Assembly: GCA_020072585.1 (NCBI GenBank)
Contig: JAIQGL010000011.1
Location: forward strand, 124,001 to 188,000
Direction of reading: 5' to 3'
Origin: Terriglobia bacterium
Lineage (GTDB): Bacteria > Acidobacteriota > Terriglobia > Terriglobales > Acidobacteriaceae
Length of the DNA stretch: 64,000 bases
Shown here: piece after piece, positions 18,393 to 26,191 of the stretch
Layout of the letters: every line of letters begins with the position of its first letter
How positions within the stretch are numbered: the first letter of the stretch is position 1
Notes under the pieces: model-generated
Database searches by the model: none
The model's input: the letters and a program-made list of their open reading frames with translations, nothing else
What the model was told of the DNA's origin: nothing
Made by a program: the position numbers and the translations under genes

Positions 18393-19271
18393 TTAAATCG
18401 GCACCTTGTGCGACGCGGAACCCCGCACCGACCGCCGCCGCTTATCGTAAATCTGGGTCGTAGTGATGTGTTTGTGATCGAGGAGCTCCTGCACAGACTC
18501 AATCGGCACGCTGGAATCCAGCAGCAGGGTCGCCGTCGTTGCCCGCAGCGAATGTGGCGAAAACACACATTCGCGGATTTTCTCGCCGGAGGGCAGCTCT
18601 TTTTCCTGAATTGCGCCGGGAATGCGCTCCAGATAGCTCATCAATATGCGGTACATGCTGCGCTGGGATGCGGCGCGGGGCGAGGCCGTCGCTGTATGCG
18701 GAGAGGCGAGGGCGGAAGAGGGGCCGCTCTCGATGTCGGGAGACTCGATGTACTCGGCGATGGACTCTGCCGCGCTGAAATGAATCCCCTTGGTCTTGGC
18801 GCGCGCGCCCTCGAGCTGAAAGCGCAGCGTCGCCTCGTCGCCGTCCTGGTGGAAGTCGGAGACGTTAAGCTTGCAGCCGGTTTCGATGCGCGCGCCCGTA
18901 TAGACATAAAACTTCAGGATGGCGCGGTCGCGCAGCTCCAGCAGCGAGTCGCCCGTCACCATCGCCACGAGCTGGCGCGCGCGAGTTTCCGAAAGCGCGC
19001 GAGTTTCATCGACGGGGTCCGATGATTCGCGCGAGATGAACTGCGCATGGGCGGGATTGGGCACGGTGATCGGGAGGCGCAGCTCGGCCGCGGCTCCGCT
19101 CAGAAATTTATAGAACGAGGACAACGACGATATACGCCGGTTAATAGTCTTCGGCGCGCCGCCGTGTTTCACCATGTGATCCTTGAACGCCTGCACGTCG
19201 AGAATGGAGACGCGCAGTAGATGGGAGGCATCCTGCGGCCAAGCCCAGCCACGGAACGCGACAAACGCCAT
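18393..19271 (-). CDS. Tyrosine recombinase / integrase
   Basis: A 292-residue phage-integrase-family recombinase. The N-terminal SAM-like domain (VQAFKDHMVKHGGAPKTINR) is followed by the catalytic domain with Arg128 (YTGARIETG), His240-x2-Arg243 (HSLRATTATLLL), His266 and Tyr275 (ITTTQIYDKR). It cuts and rejoins DNA via a 3'-phosphotyrosine intermediate. An Ala/Ser-rich insert at ~185-205 is unusual. The gene is intact and may have mobilised part of this island. No att site could be placed beside it, but the tRNA array begins 4.4 kb downstream. Confidence 0.92.
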   Translation of the reverse strand: MAFVAFRGWAWPQDASHLLRVSILDVQAFKDHMVKHGGAPKTINRRISSLSSFYKFLSGAAAELRLPITVPNPAHAQFISRESSDPVDETRALSETRARQLVAMVTGDSLLELRDRAILKFYVYTGARIETGCKLNVSDFHQDGDEATLRFQLEGARAKTKGIHFSAAESIAEYIESPDIESGPSSALASPHTATASPRAASQRSMYRILMSYLERIPGAIQEKELPSGEKIRECVFSPHSLRATTATLLLDSSVPIESVQELLDHKHITTTQIYDKRRRSVRGSASHKVPI

Positions 19272-19409
19272 AACATCGCCACGATATGCGCGGCGTGTAT
19301 GTTCGGATTTGCGGCGATTAGAACACGATAATGTATTTTATCGAGTTAGAAAACAACGGTTGATTCATACTGGACTTCGGTGTGTAAGCGACCGTTGCAT
19401 TTACGCAAC

Positions 19410-21020
19410 TCATTCTTTGTCCCAGAAGGAAAGCATATGTTTTCTGCCTTTCCACTCTTTGCCCTTGTTCACGAACCCAAACCGCTTCAGAGTGTCCTTC
19501 ATATATGGGCTGTAGGTGGTTGCAAAGAGCCGCCCTGTGTGGTGCCCAAGAAGCGTTCGCACAATGCAATGCGACAAGTGATGCCCACGGTGCTCGGGAG
19601 AAACTGCTACATATCCGAGTTCCAAGGTCTCCGGTGGAAATTCGACGCCGCTATTTTCCGCGATTCCGGCTGCATACTCGCGCCTTTCACGCTTGATGGC
19701 CCCGAGGCCGACGATCTGCTTGGCTTTTCGGGCAAGTACAAGCGCGCTCGCCCGATGCAGTTCCCCCTTCGCCGATTTCCAATCGACCGCTTCGCCGGTC
19801 TTGATGATGGCGATGCAGGCGGATAGATCCGAGGGAGTGAGTTCTTTAGGGGATATTGCCCTGACCTCGTAGCCCTCGCATTCAAATGCGTCCAGCGCAT
19901 TCGTCATGGCCCAGTCTAGTTTTTTGCGTCCCTCGGAAAACGCATTGCCCTCGCGGTCTTCCAGGCATATCCGCTGGCACTCGCGCGCATCGCGCAGATA
20001 CTCCGACTGCAGATGCTTCAATTCATTCAACGTCGCATAGCGAATGAGCACCCAGTAGCGTTGAGCGACCAACTCCGCCAGTTCCAGGTCGTGCAGATAC
20101 CGGCAGGCGGCCCAGCCGAGTTCAAACGTTATATGTCCTATCCGCCCAAGCAACCTGCAATCCTCCGGGGGAATCTCCTCCCCTCCTGGCCTCCACATAC
20201 CGCCGCAGCCGACCGGCATGAGCGCGCCCAAAACATCGTCCACCGACCGCGCCAATGCGATAGGCAGGGACTGCTGCGCCCTTCCGCTCACGACCATCAC
20301 CGCATCAAGAACCTCGTTTTTCACGATGTGGTCGAACTCCTGCGCGTACGGGATCAGTTTATCCACCAATGACTCAAGCGCTTTCGCATCCCTGCTCGCT
20401 TCCATCTCGAAGCGTATCTGCTTGACTTGCAACGCAGCGCCGCTCTCGCTCTCAAGTTTGGCTATTCTCTGCCTCAGCGGCTGCGTCTTCTCCTCGACGC
20501 GGCCTTCGAAAATGTCCAGCAGCCGCGCATGGATTGCCTCGCCGGTGAGTTCCACCTTGCGGTCGGATTTCCTCCCCCAGCACTGACCAGGCAAGAGCAG
20601 TGCCTGACCCTTGTCGCCCGAAAGCTTCTTGTTCACAACATAGAGGGTGCCGGGGTCAGGCTTCACAATCAGTACGCCGATGCGAGGCTGGCTCTTGTGC
20701 CCGTATTCTTCATACGCTACATTGACAGGTGGATAGATGTAGGAGTCGAGAATCTGACCAAACGTGGCACCGTCGTAATGTGCATCTCTAACGTCAAGGT
20801 GCTTGCCATTTTTGAAGCCGATGACGAGGTGCCCTTCCGCGCGGGGGCGTTCTCCTTCGGAATTCGCGAGAGAGAGCACATCCTTAATGAACTCCGCTTT
20901 TATCTCGGGAATGCTTACATCGATGCGAAGTTTGAATTCAAGGCGGGTATTTTCTTTCCTGTTCTTCTTGAGCCAGAGCCGAACTTGGCTCTCTAAGTCT
21001 GTTTGAGCACTCGTGGGCAT
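19410..21020 (-). CDS. AlbA_2 domain fused to GNAT acetyltransferase
   Basis: A 536-residue fusion. Residues ~10-175 form an AlbA_2-type domain: ENTRLEFKLRI, KDVLSLANSEGER, HLVIGFKNG and LPGQCWGRKSDR. A helical linker (180-390) includes a short coiled coil (LRQRIAKLESES). Residues ~400-536 form a GNAT fold with the acetyl-CoA loop VSPEHRGHHLSHCIV and a C-terminal FGFVNKGKEW strand. AlbA_2 proteins bind nucleic acid or nucleotides; GNATs acetylate amines. I know no characterised protein with this architecture. It lies between the recombinase and a divergent nuclease-like gene, typical defence-island company. Confidence 0.75.
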   Translation of the reverse strand: MPTSAQTDLESQVRLWLKKNRKENTRLEFKLRIDVSIPEIKAEFIKDVLSLANSEGERPRAEGHLVIGFKNGKHLDVRDAHYDGATFGQILDSYIYPPVNVAYEEYGHKSQPRIGVLIVKPDPGTLYVVNKKLSGDKGQALLLPGQCWGRKSDRKVELTGEAIHARLLDIFEGRVEEKTQPLRQRIAKLESESGAALQVKQIRFEMEASRDAKALESLVDKLIPYAQEFDHIVKNEVLDAVMVVSGRAQQSLPIALARSVDDVLGALMPVGCGGMWRPGGEEIPPEDCRLLGRIGHITFELGWAACRYLHDLELAELVAQRYWVLIRYATLNELKHLQSEYLRDARECQRICLEDREGNAFSEGRKKLDWAMTNALDAFECEGYEVRAISPKELTPSDLSACIAIIKTGEAVDWKSAKGELHRASALVLARKAKQIVGLGAIKRERREYAAGIAENSGVEFPPETLELGYVAVSPEHRGHHLSHCIVRTLLGHHTGRLFATTYSPYMKDTLKRFGFVNKGKEWKGRKHMLSFWDKE

Positions 21021-21193
21021 TGAAACAGCATATTCCAGGAACCCTGTTCAATCCACGGCCACTGTGGATGATAACGTCCTTTTATCATTCACGATTGGCC
21101 TCGACGTGTAATGCTGAGCTTGACAAGTCAATACAGGACACCACCGGCAACTCCAAGTTCACATCCGACTGATTTCGTTACCTGAGTCACTAA

Positions 21194-21481
21194 ATGGGTA
21201 ATCTCTGGCTCCCTGCTGCCATGCGCACGATCTCCGAAAAGAATGGGCTCATTGACTTTCGCTATATACTCGCCTACCATGCCACCGTGACCAACGGCAA
21301 TGAGGCACCGGCAAGGATCGGCTATCTTGGGGCTTGCCTCATCGCTGCGGTACGCCTCGCACGCGAGGAGCGATGGGATAACTCACCACGGGTAGTAAGC
21401 AGAATCGCAGATGCCATTCAACTCGCGAAGAGGATTTACGAGCGAATGCAGAGCGACTTTGGACGCGCTGCAGGATCCTGA
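21194..21481 (+). CDS. Small hypothetical protein upstream of nuclease-like gene
   Basis: A 95-residue, helix-rich protein of no family I recognise (ARIGYLGACLIAAVRLAREE). It ends 2 bases before the next gene, so the two are likely co-transcribed. An accessory or immunity role would fit but is not shown. Confidence 0.5.
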   Translation: MGNLWLPAAMRTISEKNGLIDFRYILAYHATVTNGNEAPARIGYLGACLIAAVRLAREERWDNSPRVVSRIADAIQLAKRIYERMQSDFGRAAGS

Positions 21482-21483
21482 TA

Positions 21484-22323
21484 ATGCTCGCTTCCAGCCA
21501 ATATGGTTCCCTTCTTCGCCAGGAGTTGTGTGCTCGGAACGCGTCATATGCGGCGCTGCACAATCTGCCGCACGTAACCAGCTACGGTGAGCCGCCTGTA
21601 ATTGTCTATCAGCCGTCAGTCTGCGGTCGTAAACACGGCAATTTCATCTCCTCCAGCTATCGGGCAATCATGCGCCGGCCCGAATGGCGCCGACGGCTCC
21701 AAAAGGTACACAGCCAAGCCAAACATGCACTGCCCGGAGTCGAATACGTCTGGCGAGAACTGGACTCATCAATGAGTTCCGATGCCTTGTTGATGAACAT
21801 ATTCTGCTACCCAGGAGTAACAAAAAGGCGGGAAGTCAGCCTTTTGCTAGGCACCGATATGGGGGACGTCCCTGAGTTTGGATTCAGGCCACATGTCCCG
21901 CTGTTCAGTGGAGGAAAAGAGCGAACTGAAGTTGATATGAAGCTTGGTGGTGTTCTGTTTGAAGCGAAGCTGACCGAGGGAGATTTTCAGATTCAAGGTC
22001 CCAGTACGCTTGAACAATATCGGGACTTCCGCGAGGTATTTGATTGTTCCCAGCTGCCGCGAAGAGGCCGCGATTATGTGTCATATCAACTGCTGCGAAA
22101 TGTACTCGCTGCATACGCACTGAGCCTGCAATTCTGTGTCTTGCTCGATGCGCGACGACCGGACTTGCTCGAACAGTGGTATGGAATTATCAGGTGCGTG
22201 CTGCCCGCCGATCTTCGGACCAGATGCAAGATCCTCACGTGGCAAGAACTTGCATCCTGCCTGCCGGCGACTCTCGAACGCTTTCTGAGTATCAAATATG
22301 GAATCATGTTCAAGCCGTTCTGA
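21484..22323 (+). CDS. PD-(D/E)XK-like nuclease family protein
   Basis: A 279-residue protein with a likely PD-(D/E)XK core: RTEVDMKLGGVLFEAKLTE near residue 145, giving E-x-D and E-A-K as metal-binding and catalytic residues. A helix with SYQLLRNVLAAYAL follows, then a strand FCVLLDARRPDLL. This resembles putative restriction endonucleases of the PGN_0703 type, though I cannot confirm the exact family. It sits two bases after a small gene and opposite an AlbA_2-GNAT gene, between mobile genes, so a defence function is plausible. Family confidence is moderate. Confidence 0.62.
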   Translation: MLASSQYGSLLRQELCARNASYAALHNLPHVTSYGEPPVIVYQPSVCGRKHGNFISSSYRAIMRRPEWRRRLQKVHSQAKHALPGVEYVWRELDSSMSSDALLMNIFCYPGVTKRREVSLLLGTDMGDVPEFGFRPHVPLFSGGKERTEVDMKLGGVLFEAKLTEGDFQIQGPSTLEQYRDFREVFDCSQLPRRGRDYVSYQLLRNVLAAYALSLQFCVLLDARRPDLLEQWYGIIRCVLPADLRTRCKILTWQELASCLPATLERFLSIKYGIMFKPF

Positions 22324-22368
22324 TCGGAACAGATTCTGATGATTCAACTCGGTAACGCTAGGCCTGCA

Positions 22369-23454
22369 TCATCCTTCTGAATCGCGCGCCGCGAAAAGAA
22401 ATTGTTGTGGACGCTGATCTTCAGGTTCATGAAAATTGCTCAAACCGACGCCGACCAATCGAAACAGCTGCTCTGGGCGCAACTGGACCCGATCCCGCAG
22501 TCCCAATGCGATTGCCGTTAACTCCTCACAGGACGACGGCGGCGACGCTGGCGTATGACTACGCGTCAAGAGATTGAACTCGCGTGTCTTCAGTTTGAGG
22601 ACCACAGTTCGCGCGGTGCGCGACTCCTTCCGCGAGGCGGCCCAGACCGTCTCGGCCAGGCGACGTATCATCGGCTCGGTTTCTGACAAAGAGACGTCCC
22701 GCTCAAACGTATCCTCGGCGGAGATCGACTTTGTAGGCCTGTTTGGAACGACTTGATTGTTATCGATGCCGCGGGCCAGCTCGTACAAGCGCAGACCATA
22801 GCGGCCAAAAGCGTTTTCCAGAGCTGGGTGATCCAATTCCCGCAATTCTTTGACTATTTTTGCCCCAAGTTCCCCAAGCCGCTTCTTGGTCACCTTGCCG
22901 ACACCGGGTAAGAGGTCCACCGACAGAGGAAGGAGAAATGAATCGACCTCCTCGGGTTGGATGACGAAGAGTCCATCTGGCTTGCGCCAGTCAGATGCAA
23001 GCTTCGCCAGGAATTTATTCGGTGCCACCCCGGCTGAGGCTGTGAGATTCAATTCCTGGCGAATTTGATCACGAATAGTAATGGCAACGCGGGTCGCGGT
23101 GGGCAATCCGGTCTTGTTTTCGGTCACGTCCAGATAGGCTTCATCCAGCGAAAGAGGCTCCACCAGATCAGTATGGCGCTTAAAGATCTCACGAGTGAGC
23201 CGTGAGACAGCCCGGTAGCGAGCGAAGTCCGGCGGGATGAAAACCGCGTCGGGGCAAAGGCGCTCAGCTCGGACGGCCGGCATTGCCGAACGTACACCGA
23301 ATTTACGGGCCTCGTAGGAAGCGGCACATACGACAGAACGATTTCCCTTCCATGCAACGATGACAGGTTTTCCGCGCAGTTCGGGATTGTCCCGCTGTTC
23401 AACTGAAGCATAGAAGGCGTCCATGTCAATGTGGACGATTTTGCGGATGCCCAT
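22369..23454 (-). CDS. dinB: DNA polymerase IV (Y-family translesion polymerase)
   Basis: About 361 residues from ATG 23454; a TTG at 23463 would add three. The catalytic palm has DMDAFYASVEQ near the N-terminus and LSLDEAYLDVT near residue 100, supplying the metal-binding Asp/Asp-Glu residues. The helix-hairpin-helix thumb (LLPGVGKVTKKRLGELG) and little-finger domain (DTFERDVSLSE) follow. It copies past DNA lesions at low fidelity. Length is normal. The upstream 200 bases hold the leader of the tRNA array on the opposite strand. Confidence 0.95.
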   Translation of the reverse strand: MGIRKIVHIDMDAFYASVEQRDNPELRGKPVIVAWKGNRSVVCAASYEARKFGVRSAMPAVRAERLCPDAVFIPPDFARYRAVSRLTREIFKRHTDLVEPLSLDEAYLDVTENKTGLPTATRVAITIRDQIRQELNLTASAGVAPNKFLAKLASDWRKPDGLFVIQPEEVDSFLLPLSVDLLPGVGKVTKKRLGELGAKIVKELRELDHPALENAFGRYGLRLYELARGIDNNQVVPNRPTKSISAEDTFERDVSLSETEPMIRRLAETVWAASRKESRTARTVVLKLKTREFNLLTRSHTPASPPSSCEELTAIALGLRDRVQLRPEQLFRLVGVGLSNFHEPEDQRPQQFLFAARDSEG

Positions 23455-23474
23455 CAAAGCCAATGATAATTCCT

Positions 23475-23651
23475 TATTTCCGTGCTATACTCGCTTTCGC
23501 AATGATGATACGGATTAAATCCATGATGAGACGGCGCGTCAATCGCGTTCGGCCTTCGGGATTTGTCTGTCCGTAATACTCTAAGTTCAGATCCAAATTC
23601 TCGAAGGCTCCGACTAAAAAGTCGGGGCCTTTTGCATTTTGCGGAGGTTTT
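23475..23651 (+). promoter_or_regulatory. Leader of tRNA block 1 with TATACT box and hairpin
   Basis: A TATACT box at 23482-23487 is a good -10 candidate; the -35 is unclear. A leader of ~110 nt begins with GCAATGATGATACG. It ends in a strong hairpin at 23604-23631: GGCTCCGAC pairs with GTCGGGGCC around the loop TAAAAA, followed by TTTT and GCATTTTGCGG. The form is that of a Rho-independent terminator or attenuator, yet it sits 20 bases before the first tRNA. A similar leader and hairpin precede block 2. Confidence 0.6.
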
Positions 23652-23728
23652 TGGCCGGTAGCCAAGCTGGAAAGGCACGTGACTGTTACTCACGCTATGC
23701 GCAGGTTCGAATCCTGCCCGGCCAGCCA
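23652..23728 (+). tRNA. tRNA-Asn(GTT)
   Basis: Acceptor TGGCCGG pairs with CCGGCCA. Anticodon stem CGTGA/TCACG encloses the loop CTGTTAC. T-loop TTCGAAT; discriminator G and encoded CCA. First gene of the array. Confidence 0.93.
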
Positions 23729-23744
23729 GATTTTTGTGAAAAGC

Positions 23745-23820
23745 GGCTCGCTAGTTCAGTAGGAAGAACGCGGCTCTCATAAAGCCGTTGTGGATGGTTC
23801 GAATCCATCGCGAGCCACCA
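23745..23820 (+). tRNA. tRNA-Met(CAT)
   Basis: Acceptor GGCTCGC pairs with GCGAGCC. Stem CGGCT/AGCCG encloses the loop CTCATAA. CCA is encoded. The elongator Met form seems most likely; an Ile2 (lysidine) identity cannot be excluded. Confidence 0.9.
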
Positions 23821-23822
23821 GT

Positions 23823-23912
23823 GGAGGGGCCTCCGGGAGGAGCAGTGCCTTATAAGCACTTCGGCGCCAGATTAGCGCGGCTAGGCAGGTTCGACTCCTG
23901 CACCCTCTACCA
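23823..23912 (+). tRNA. Atypical tRNA with UAU anticodon and long variable arm
   Basis: Acceptor GGAGGGG pairs with ACCCTCT, with a G-U end and a G7-A66 mismatch. Anticodon stem AGTGC/GCACT encloses CTTATAA, anticodon TAT (nominally Ile, AUA). The region between anticodon and T arms is about 24 nt and contains GCGC...GCGC, like a class II variable arm. The D arm is reduced (TCC/GGA), and the bases at 8-9 are CC rather than TA. T arm GCAGG/CCTGC and CCA are normal. Real amino-acid identity uncertain. Confidence 0.6.
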
Positions 23913-23922
23913 AAGATGCTTT

Positions 23923-23998
23923 GCGCCGGTAGTTCAACGGATCAGAACAGTTGGCCTACACCCAACAGATGCGGGTTCAACTCCCGAACGGCGCACCA
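23923..23998 (+). tRNA. tRNA-Val(TAC)
   Basis: Acceptor GCGCCGG pairs with ACGGCGC, with a G7-A66 mismatch. Stem GTTGG/CCAAC encloses CCTACAC. T-loop TTCAACT; CCA is encoded. Confidence 0.88.
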
Positions 23999-23999
23999 G

Positions 24000-24073
24000 G
24001 CAGGATTAGCTCGAAGGTCGAGCCCGCGATCGATAATCGCGAGGTGTTGGTTCGATTCCAACATCCTGCACCA
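24000..24073 (+). tRNA. tRNA-Ile(GAT) with C33
   Basis: Acceptor GCAGGAT pairs with ATCCTGC. Stem CGCGA/TCGCG encloses TCGATAA, so position 33 is C instead of the near-universal U. It begins one base after the preceding CCA plus G. CCA is encoded. Confidence 0.85.
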
Positions 24074-24084
24074 AGTTTGTATGA

Positions 24085-24160
24085 GGGCGTGTGGCTGAAC
24101 GGATCAGGCACTTGACTACGAATCAAGTTCATGTGGGTTCGATTCCCACCGCGCCTTCCA
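24085..24160 (+). tRNA. tRNA-Arg(ACG)
   Basis: Acceptor GGGCGTG pairs with CGCGCCT (two wobbles). Stem CTTGA/TCAAG encloses CTACGAA. Discriminator T, CCA encoded. It reads CGU, CGC and CGA if A34 is deaminated. Confidence 0.92.
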
Positions 24161-24169
24161 GAAGTTCAC

Positions 24170-24246
24170 GGGTGACTGGCAGAGATGGCTGATGCACTCG
24201 CCTCTTAAGCGAGACCAGGCTGGTTCGATTCCAGCGTCACCCACCA
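24170..24246 (+). tRNA. tRNA-Lys(CTT)
   Basis: Acceptor GGGTGAC pairs with GTCACCC. Stem CTCGC/GCGAG encloses CTCTTAA. CCA is encoded. Confidence 0.93.
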
Positions 24247-24252
24247 AGTTTT

Positions 24253-24328
24253 GCGGGATTGGCAGATGCGGCTATGCACTCGCCTTTTAAGCGAGACGAA
24301 GCAGGTTCGATTCCTGCATCCCGCACCA
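24253..24328 (+). tRNA. tRNA-Lys(TTT)
   Basis: Acceptor GCGGGAT pairs with ATCCCGC. Stem CTCGC/GCGAG encloses CTTTTAA. CCA is encoded. The anticodon arm differs from the neighbouring Lys(CTT) at one base only, suggesting local duplication. Confidence 0.93.
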
Positions 24329-24340
24329 GGTTTTATATGA

Positions 24341-24416
24341 GGGCGCTTCATTCAACAGGATCAGGACAGAGTCTTCTAAGCTCTGAATGTCGGTTCGAGT
24401 CCGGCAGCGCCTTCCA
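24341..24416 (+). tRNA. tRNA-Arg(TCT)
   Basis: Acceptor GGGCGCT pairs with AGCGCCT. Stem AGAGT/GCTCT encloses CTTCTAA. CCA is encoded. It reads AGA/AGG. Confidence 0.92.
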
Positions 24417-24422
24417 ACATTT

Positions 24423-24498
24423 GGGGATGTGGTCCAACGGATCAGGGCGCACGGCTTCGAACCGTGAGATCAGAGTTCAATTCTCTGCATCCCTTCCA
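24423..24498 (+). tRNA. tRNA-Arg(TCG)
   Basis: Acceptor GGGGATG pairs with CATCCCT. Stem CACGG/CCGTG encloses CTTCGAA. CCA is encoded. It reads CGA, normally served by ACG in bacteria, so this isoacceptor is unusual. Confidence 0.9.
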
Positions 24499-24505
24499 GT
24501 TCTTT

Positions 24506-24581
24506 GCTCGCGTGGTCTAACGCATGATGACGCTTCGGTCCTAACGAAGAGATCCGGGTTGGATTCCCGGCGCGAGTTCCA
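24506..24581 (+). tRNA. tRNA-Arg(CCT)
   Basis: Acceptor GCTCGCG pairs with CGCGAGT. Stem CTTCG/CGAAG encloses GTCCTAA. T-loop TTGGATT is slightly aberrant. CCA is encoded. Confidence 0.9.
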
Positions 24582-24585
24582 CGCT

Positions 24586-24661
24586 AGGCGGGTAGTGTAA
24601 CGGATGAACACGGCGCCGTCCGAAGGCGCAGATCCGAGTTCAATTCTCGGCCTGCCTGCCA
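24586..24661 (+). tRNA. tRNA-Arg(CCG)
   Basis: Acceptor AGGCGGG pairs with CCTGCCT. Stem GCGCC/GGCGC encloses GTCCGAA. CCA is encoded. It is the last tRNA of block 1; its 3' end is part of the direct repeat that brackets the next gene. Confidence 0.92.
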
Positions 24662-24675
24662 CTTTTTGCTGTTGA
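24651..24675 (+). repeat. Direct repeat, left copy (tRNA-Arg 3' end and flank)
   Basis: Twenty-five bases covering the last 11 bases of tRNA-Arg(CCG) and 14 bases after it. They recur at 26167-26191 with two mismatches. The repeats bracket the 443-codon gene, like attachment-site duplications. Confidence 0.75.
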
Positions 24676-24792
24676 GTCGTTGAGTCATTCGCTTGCCTTA
24701 CTGAAAGAGCGATAATCTATGTATTCACATCCTCGTCTTGCTGCTCGATGTGCAATGAGTCTCTTTGAGTCCAAGGCACCAAGGGAGTTTGT

Positions 24793-26124
24793 ATGGAAGT
24801 GCGTGAAGGCCCACCGCTGTGCAGTCATCTTGCCGATTTCGAGACCACCACGTCAGATCTCTTAAGACCGGGACAAGCTGTCGCACTGTTGAATTTTGCA
24901 GCCCTTTTTCACGAAGTGATCTATTTGCCAGACATAGCACTCGGCGATCACGAGCTGATCATCAAGAGTTTCCATGAAAGAGCTCACAGTGGCTTCTTCC
25001 GCCATTTGAAGGCTCTCATTGAACAAGGAATATTGCGCGTGTTGATGCGGGATAAAGTCGTTGTGGGTGAAGAAATCCGCGTTCCAAGCAACCCGACAAT
25101 ACGCCAAATTTTCGAAGGCTGGCTTTATCGCGACAAAACAAAATGGAAAGGAGAACAGGGATATACCACTCAAATTGATAAAAAGATCCGTTTGGCATAC
25201 TGCCGAGAAATCGACGATCTAATCGCGAGTCCAGGTACAATTCAGCGATACAACCCTGATTTGGTGAAAGCAGGGTTTAGGCGAATAATTCGCGAGCAAC
25301 TTGAGAATGGATCAACGAGGCTTTCACGAAGCGTTGCAGAATTGCCACGAGAGCTCCAACGCAAATATCGCGAAACTCTGAATGACCCTTGGTTTACCAA
25401 TGCTGAATTATGGCGAGTACTCAGAAAAGCAAAAAATGCAGGAGAATCGATTATCTTGCATGGACATGTTAATCAACAGTGTTTTGCCAATCTCGTCGAT
25501 GCTGGACAATCGGCGCAGGACATAACGCCCGAGTCCTTAGCATCTTTCAATCTTGAATTGCAACTACGCCGACCGCTGGCGCCTGAGGCGGACGCGACGC
25601 TTTATCCGCCTAAGAACCTCGATGACCTAATGGAAAGGGCCCCTGTCTTGTTGCCATCACCTAGCATTGAAATGTTTGAATGCCTTTCTGTTGAGAAGGT
25701 CATTGCGCTTCGTCGGAAGGCAAAGAAGGTGTTTGAAATCGCGCGTCGACAAATAGACCCAGCTCAGATGGAAGACGTGCGCAATGACTATCTGCACGCC
25801 CTCGAAGGTTATTGGCAGTACATATTGGAGACGTTCGAGGAAATGGATCCCGAGAAAATGAAGCGGCCAACTCGTCTCGGGCTTTTTATTGAGCAACAGC
25901 TTCCGAGTTTAGACTGGCTATATAAGAAGTTTGGCCGGAGCCTTTTTGCACTGCTTCTTCGAGTCAAGTTCGGTCCTGCAGGTGCCACTATTGGCGAGGC
26001 AGTGAACCATATTGGCATCTACGTCCTTCAGGAGAGAACGCCTCTCAATGAAAGCTTGCGTGGTGCCATTCCACCGGGGCGTTGGTACCGTAGAGGAATT
26101 CTCGGGCTTGATCGTTACAGCTAG
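24793..26124 (+). CDS. Unknown 443-residue protein inserted between tRNA blocks
   Basis: A 443-residue soluble protein from ATG 24793, with AAGGGAG 8 bases upstream. I recognise no family. It is mixed helical and charged, with PGQAVALLNFAALFHEVIYL near the start and a long helical segment at 290-400 (EKVIALRRKAKKVFEIARRQ). There is no signal peptide, membrane segment, Walker or zinc motif. It lies between two blocks of the tRNA array and is bracketed by a 25-bp direct repeat containing a tRNA 3' end, so it looks like an inserted cargo gene. A role in defence or tRNA biology is a guess based on location. Confidence 0.7.
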   Translation: MEVREGPPLCSHLADFETTTSDLLRPGQAVALLNFAALFHEVIYLPDIALGDHELIIKSFHERAHSGFFRHLKALIEQGILRVLMRDKVVVGEEIRVPSNPTIRQIFEGWLYRDKTKWKGEQGYTTQIDKKIRLAYCREIDDLIASPGTIQRYNPDLVKAGFRRIIREQLENGSTRLSRSVAELPRELQRKYRETLNDPWFTNAELWRVLRKAKNAGESIILHGHVNQQCFANLVDAGQSAQDITPESLASFNLELQLRRPLAPEADATLYPPKNLDDLMERAPVLLPSPSIEMFECLSVEKVIALRRKAKKVFEIARRQIDPAQMEDVRNDYLHALEGYWQYILETFEEMDPEKMKRPTRLGLFIEQQLPSLDWLYKKFGRSLFALLLRVKFGPAGATIGEAVNHIGIYVLQERTPLNESLRGAIPPGRWYRRGILGLDRYS

Positions 26125-26166
26125 GAGTGCTGCTTGGTTCGGGTGGTTACGAATTTCTATCTCCGC

Positions 26167-26191
26167 CCTGCCTACCACTTTTTGTTGTTGA
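26167..26191 (+). repeat. Direct repeat, right copy
   Basis: It matches 24651-24675 in 23 of 25 bases, including an ACCA end and ACTTTTTG. The preceding ~20 bases loosely resemble the T arm of the same tRNA, suggesting a decayed tRNA-Arg 3' half. Confidence 0.7.

Noticed and set aside
18318-19025. Plus-strand frame of 235 codons opposite the recombinase
   Set aside because: It lies wholly antisense to an integrase with all catalytic residues; no family motif in the frame itself.
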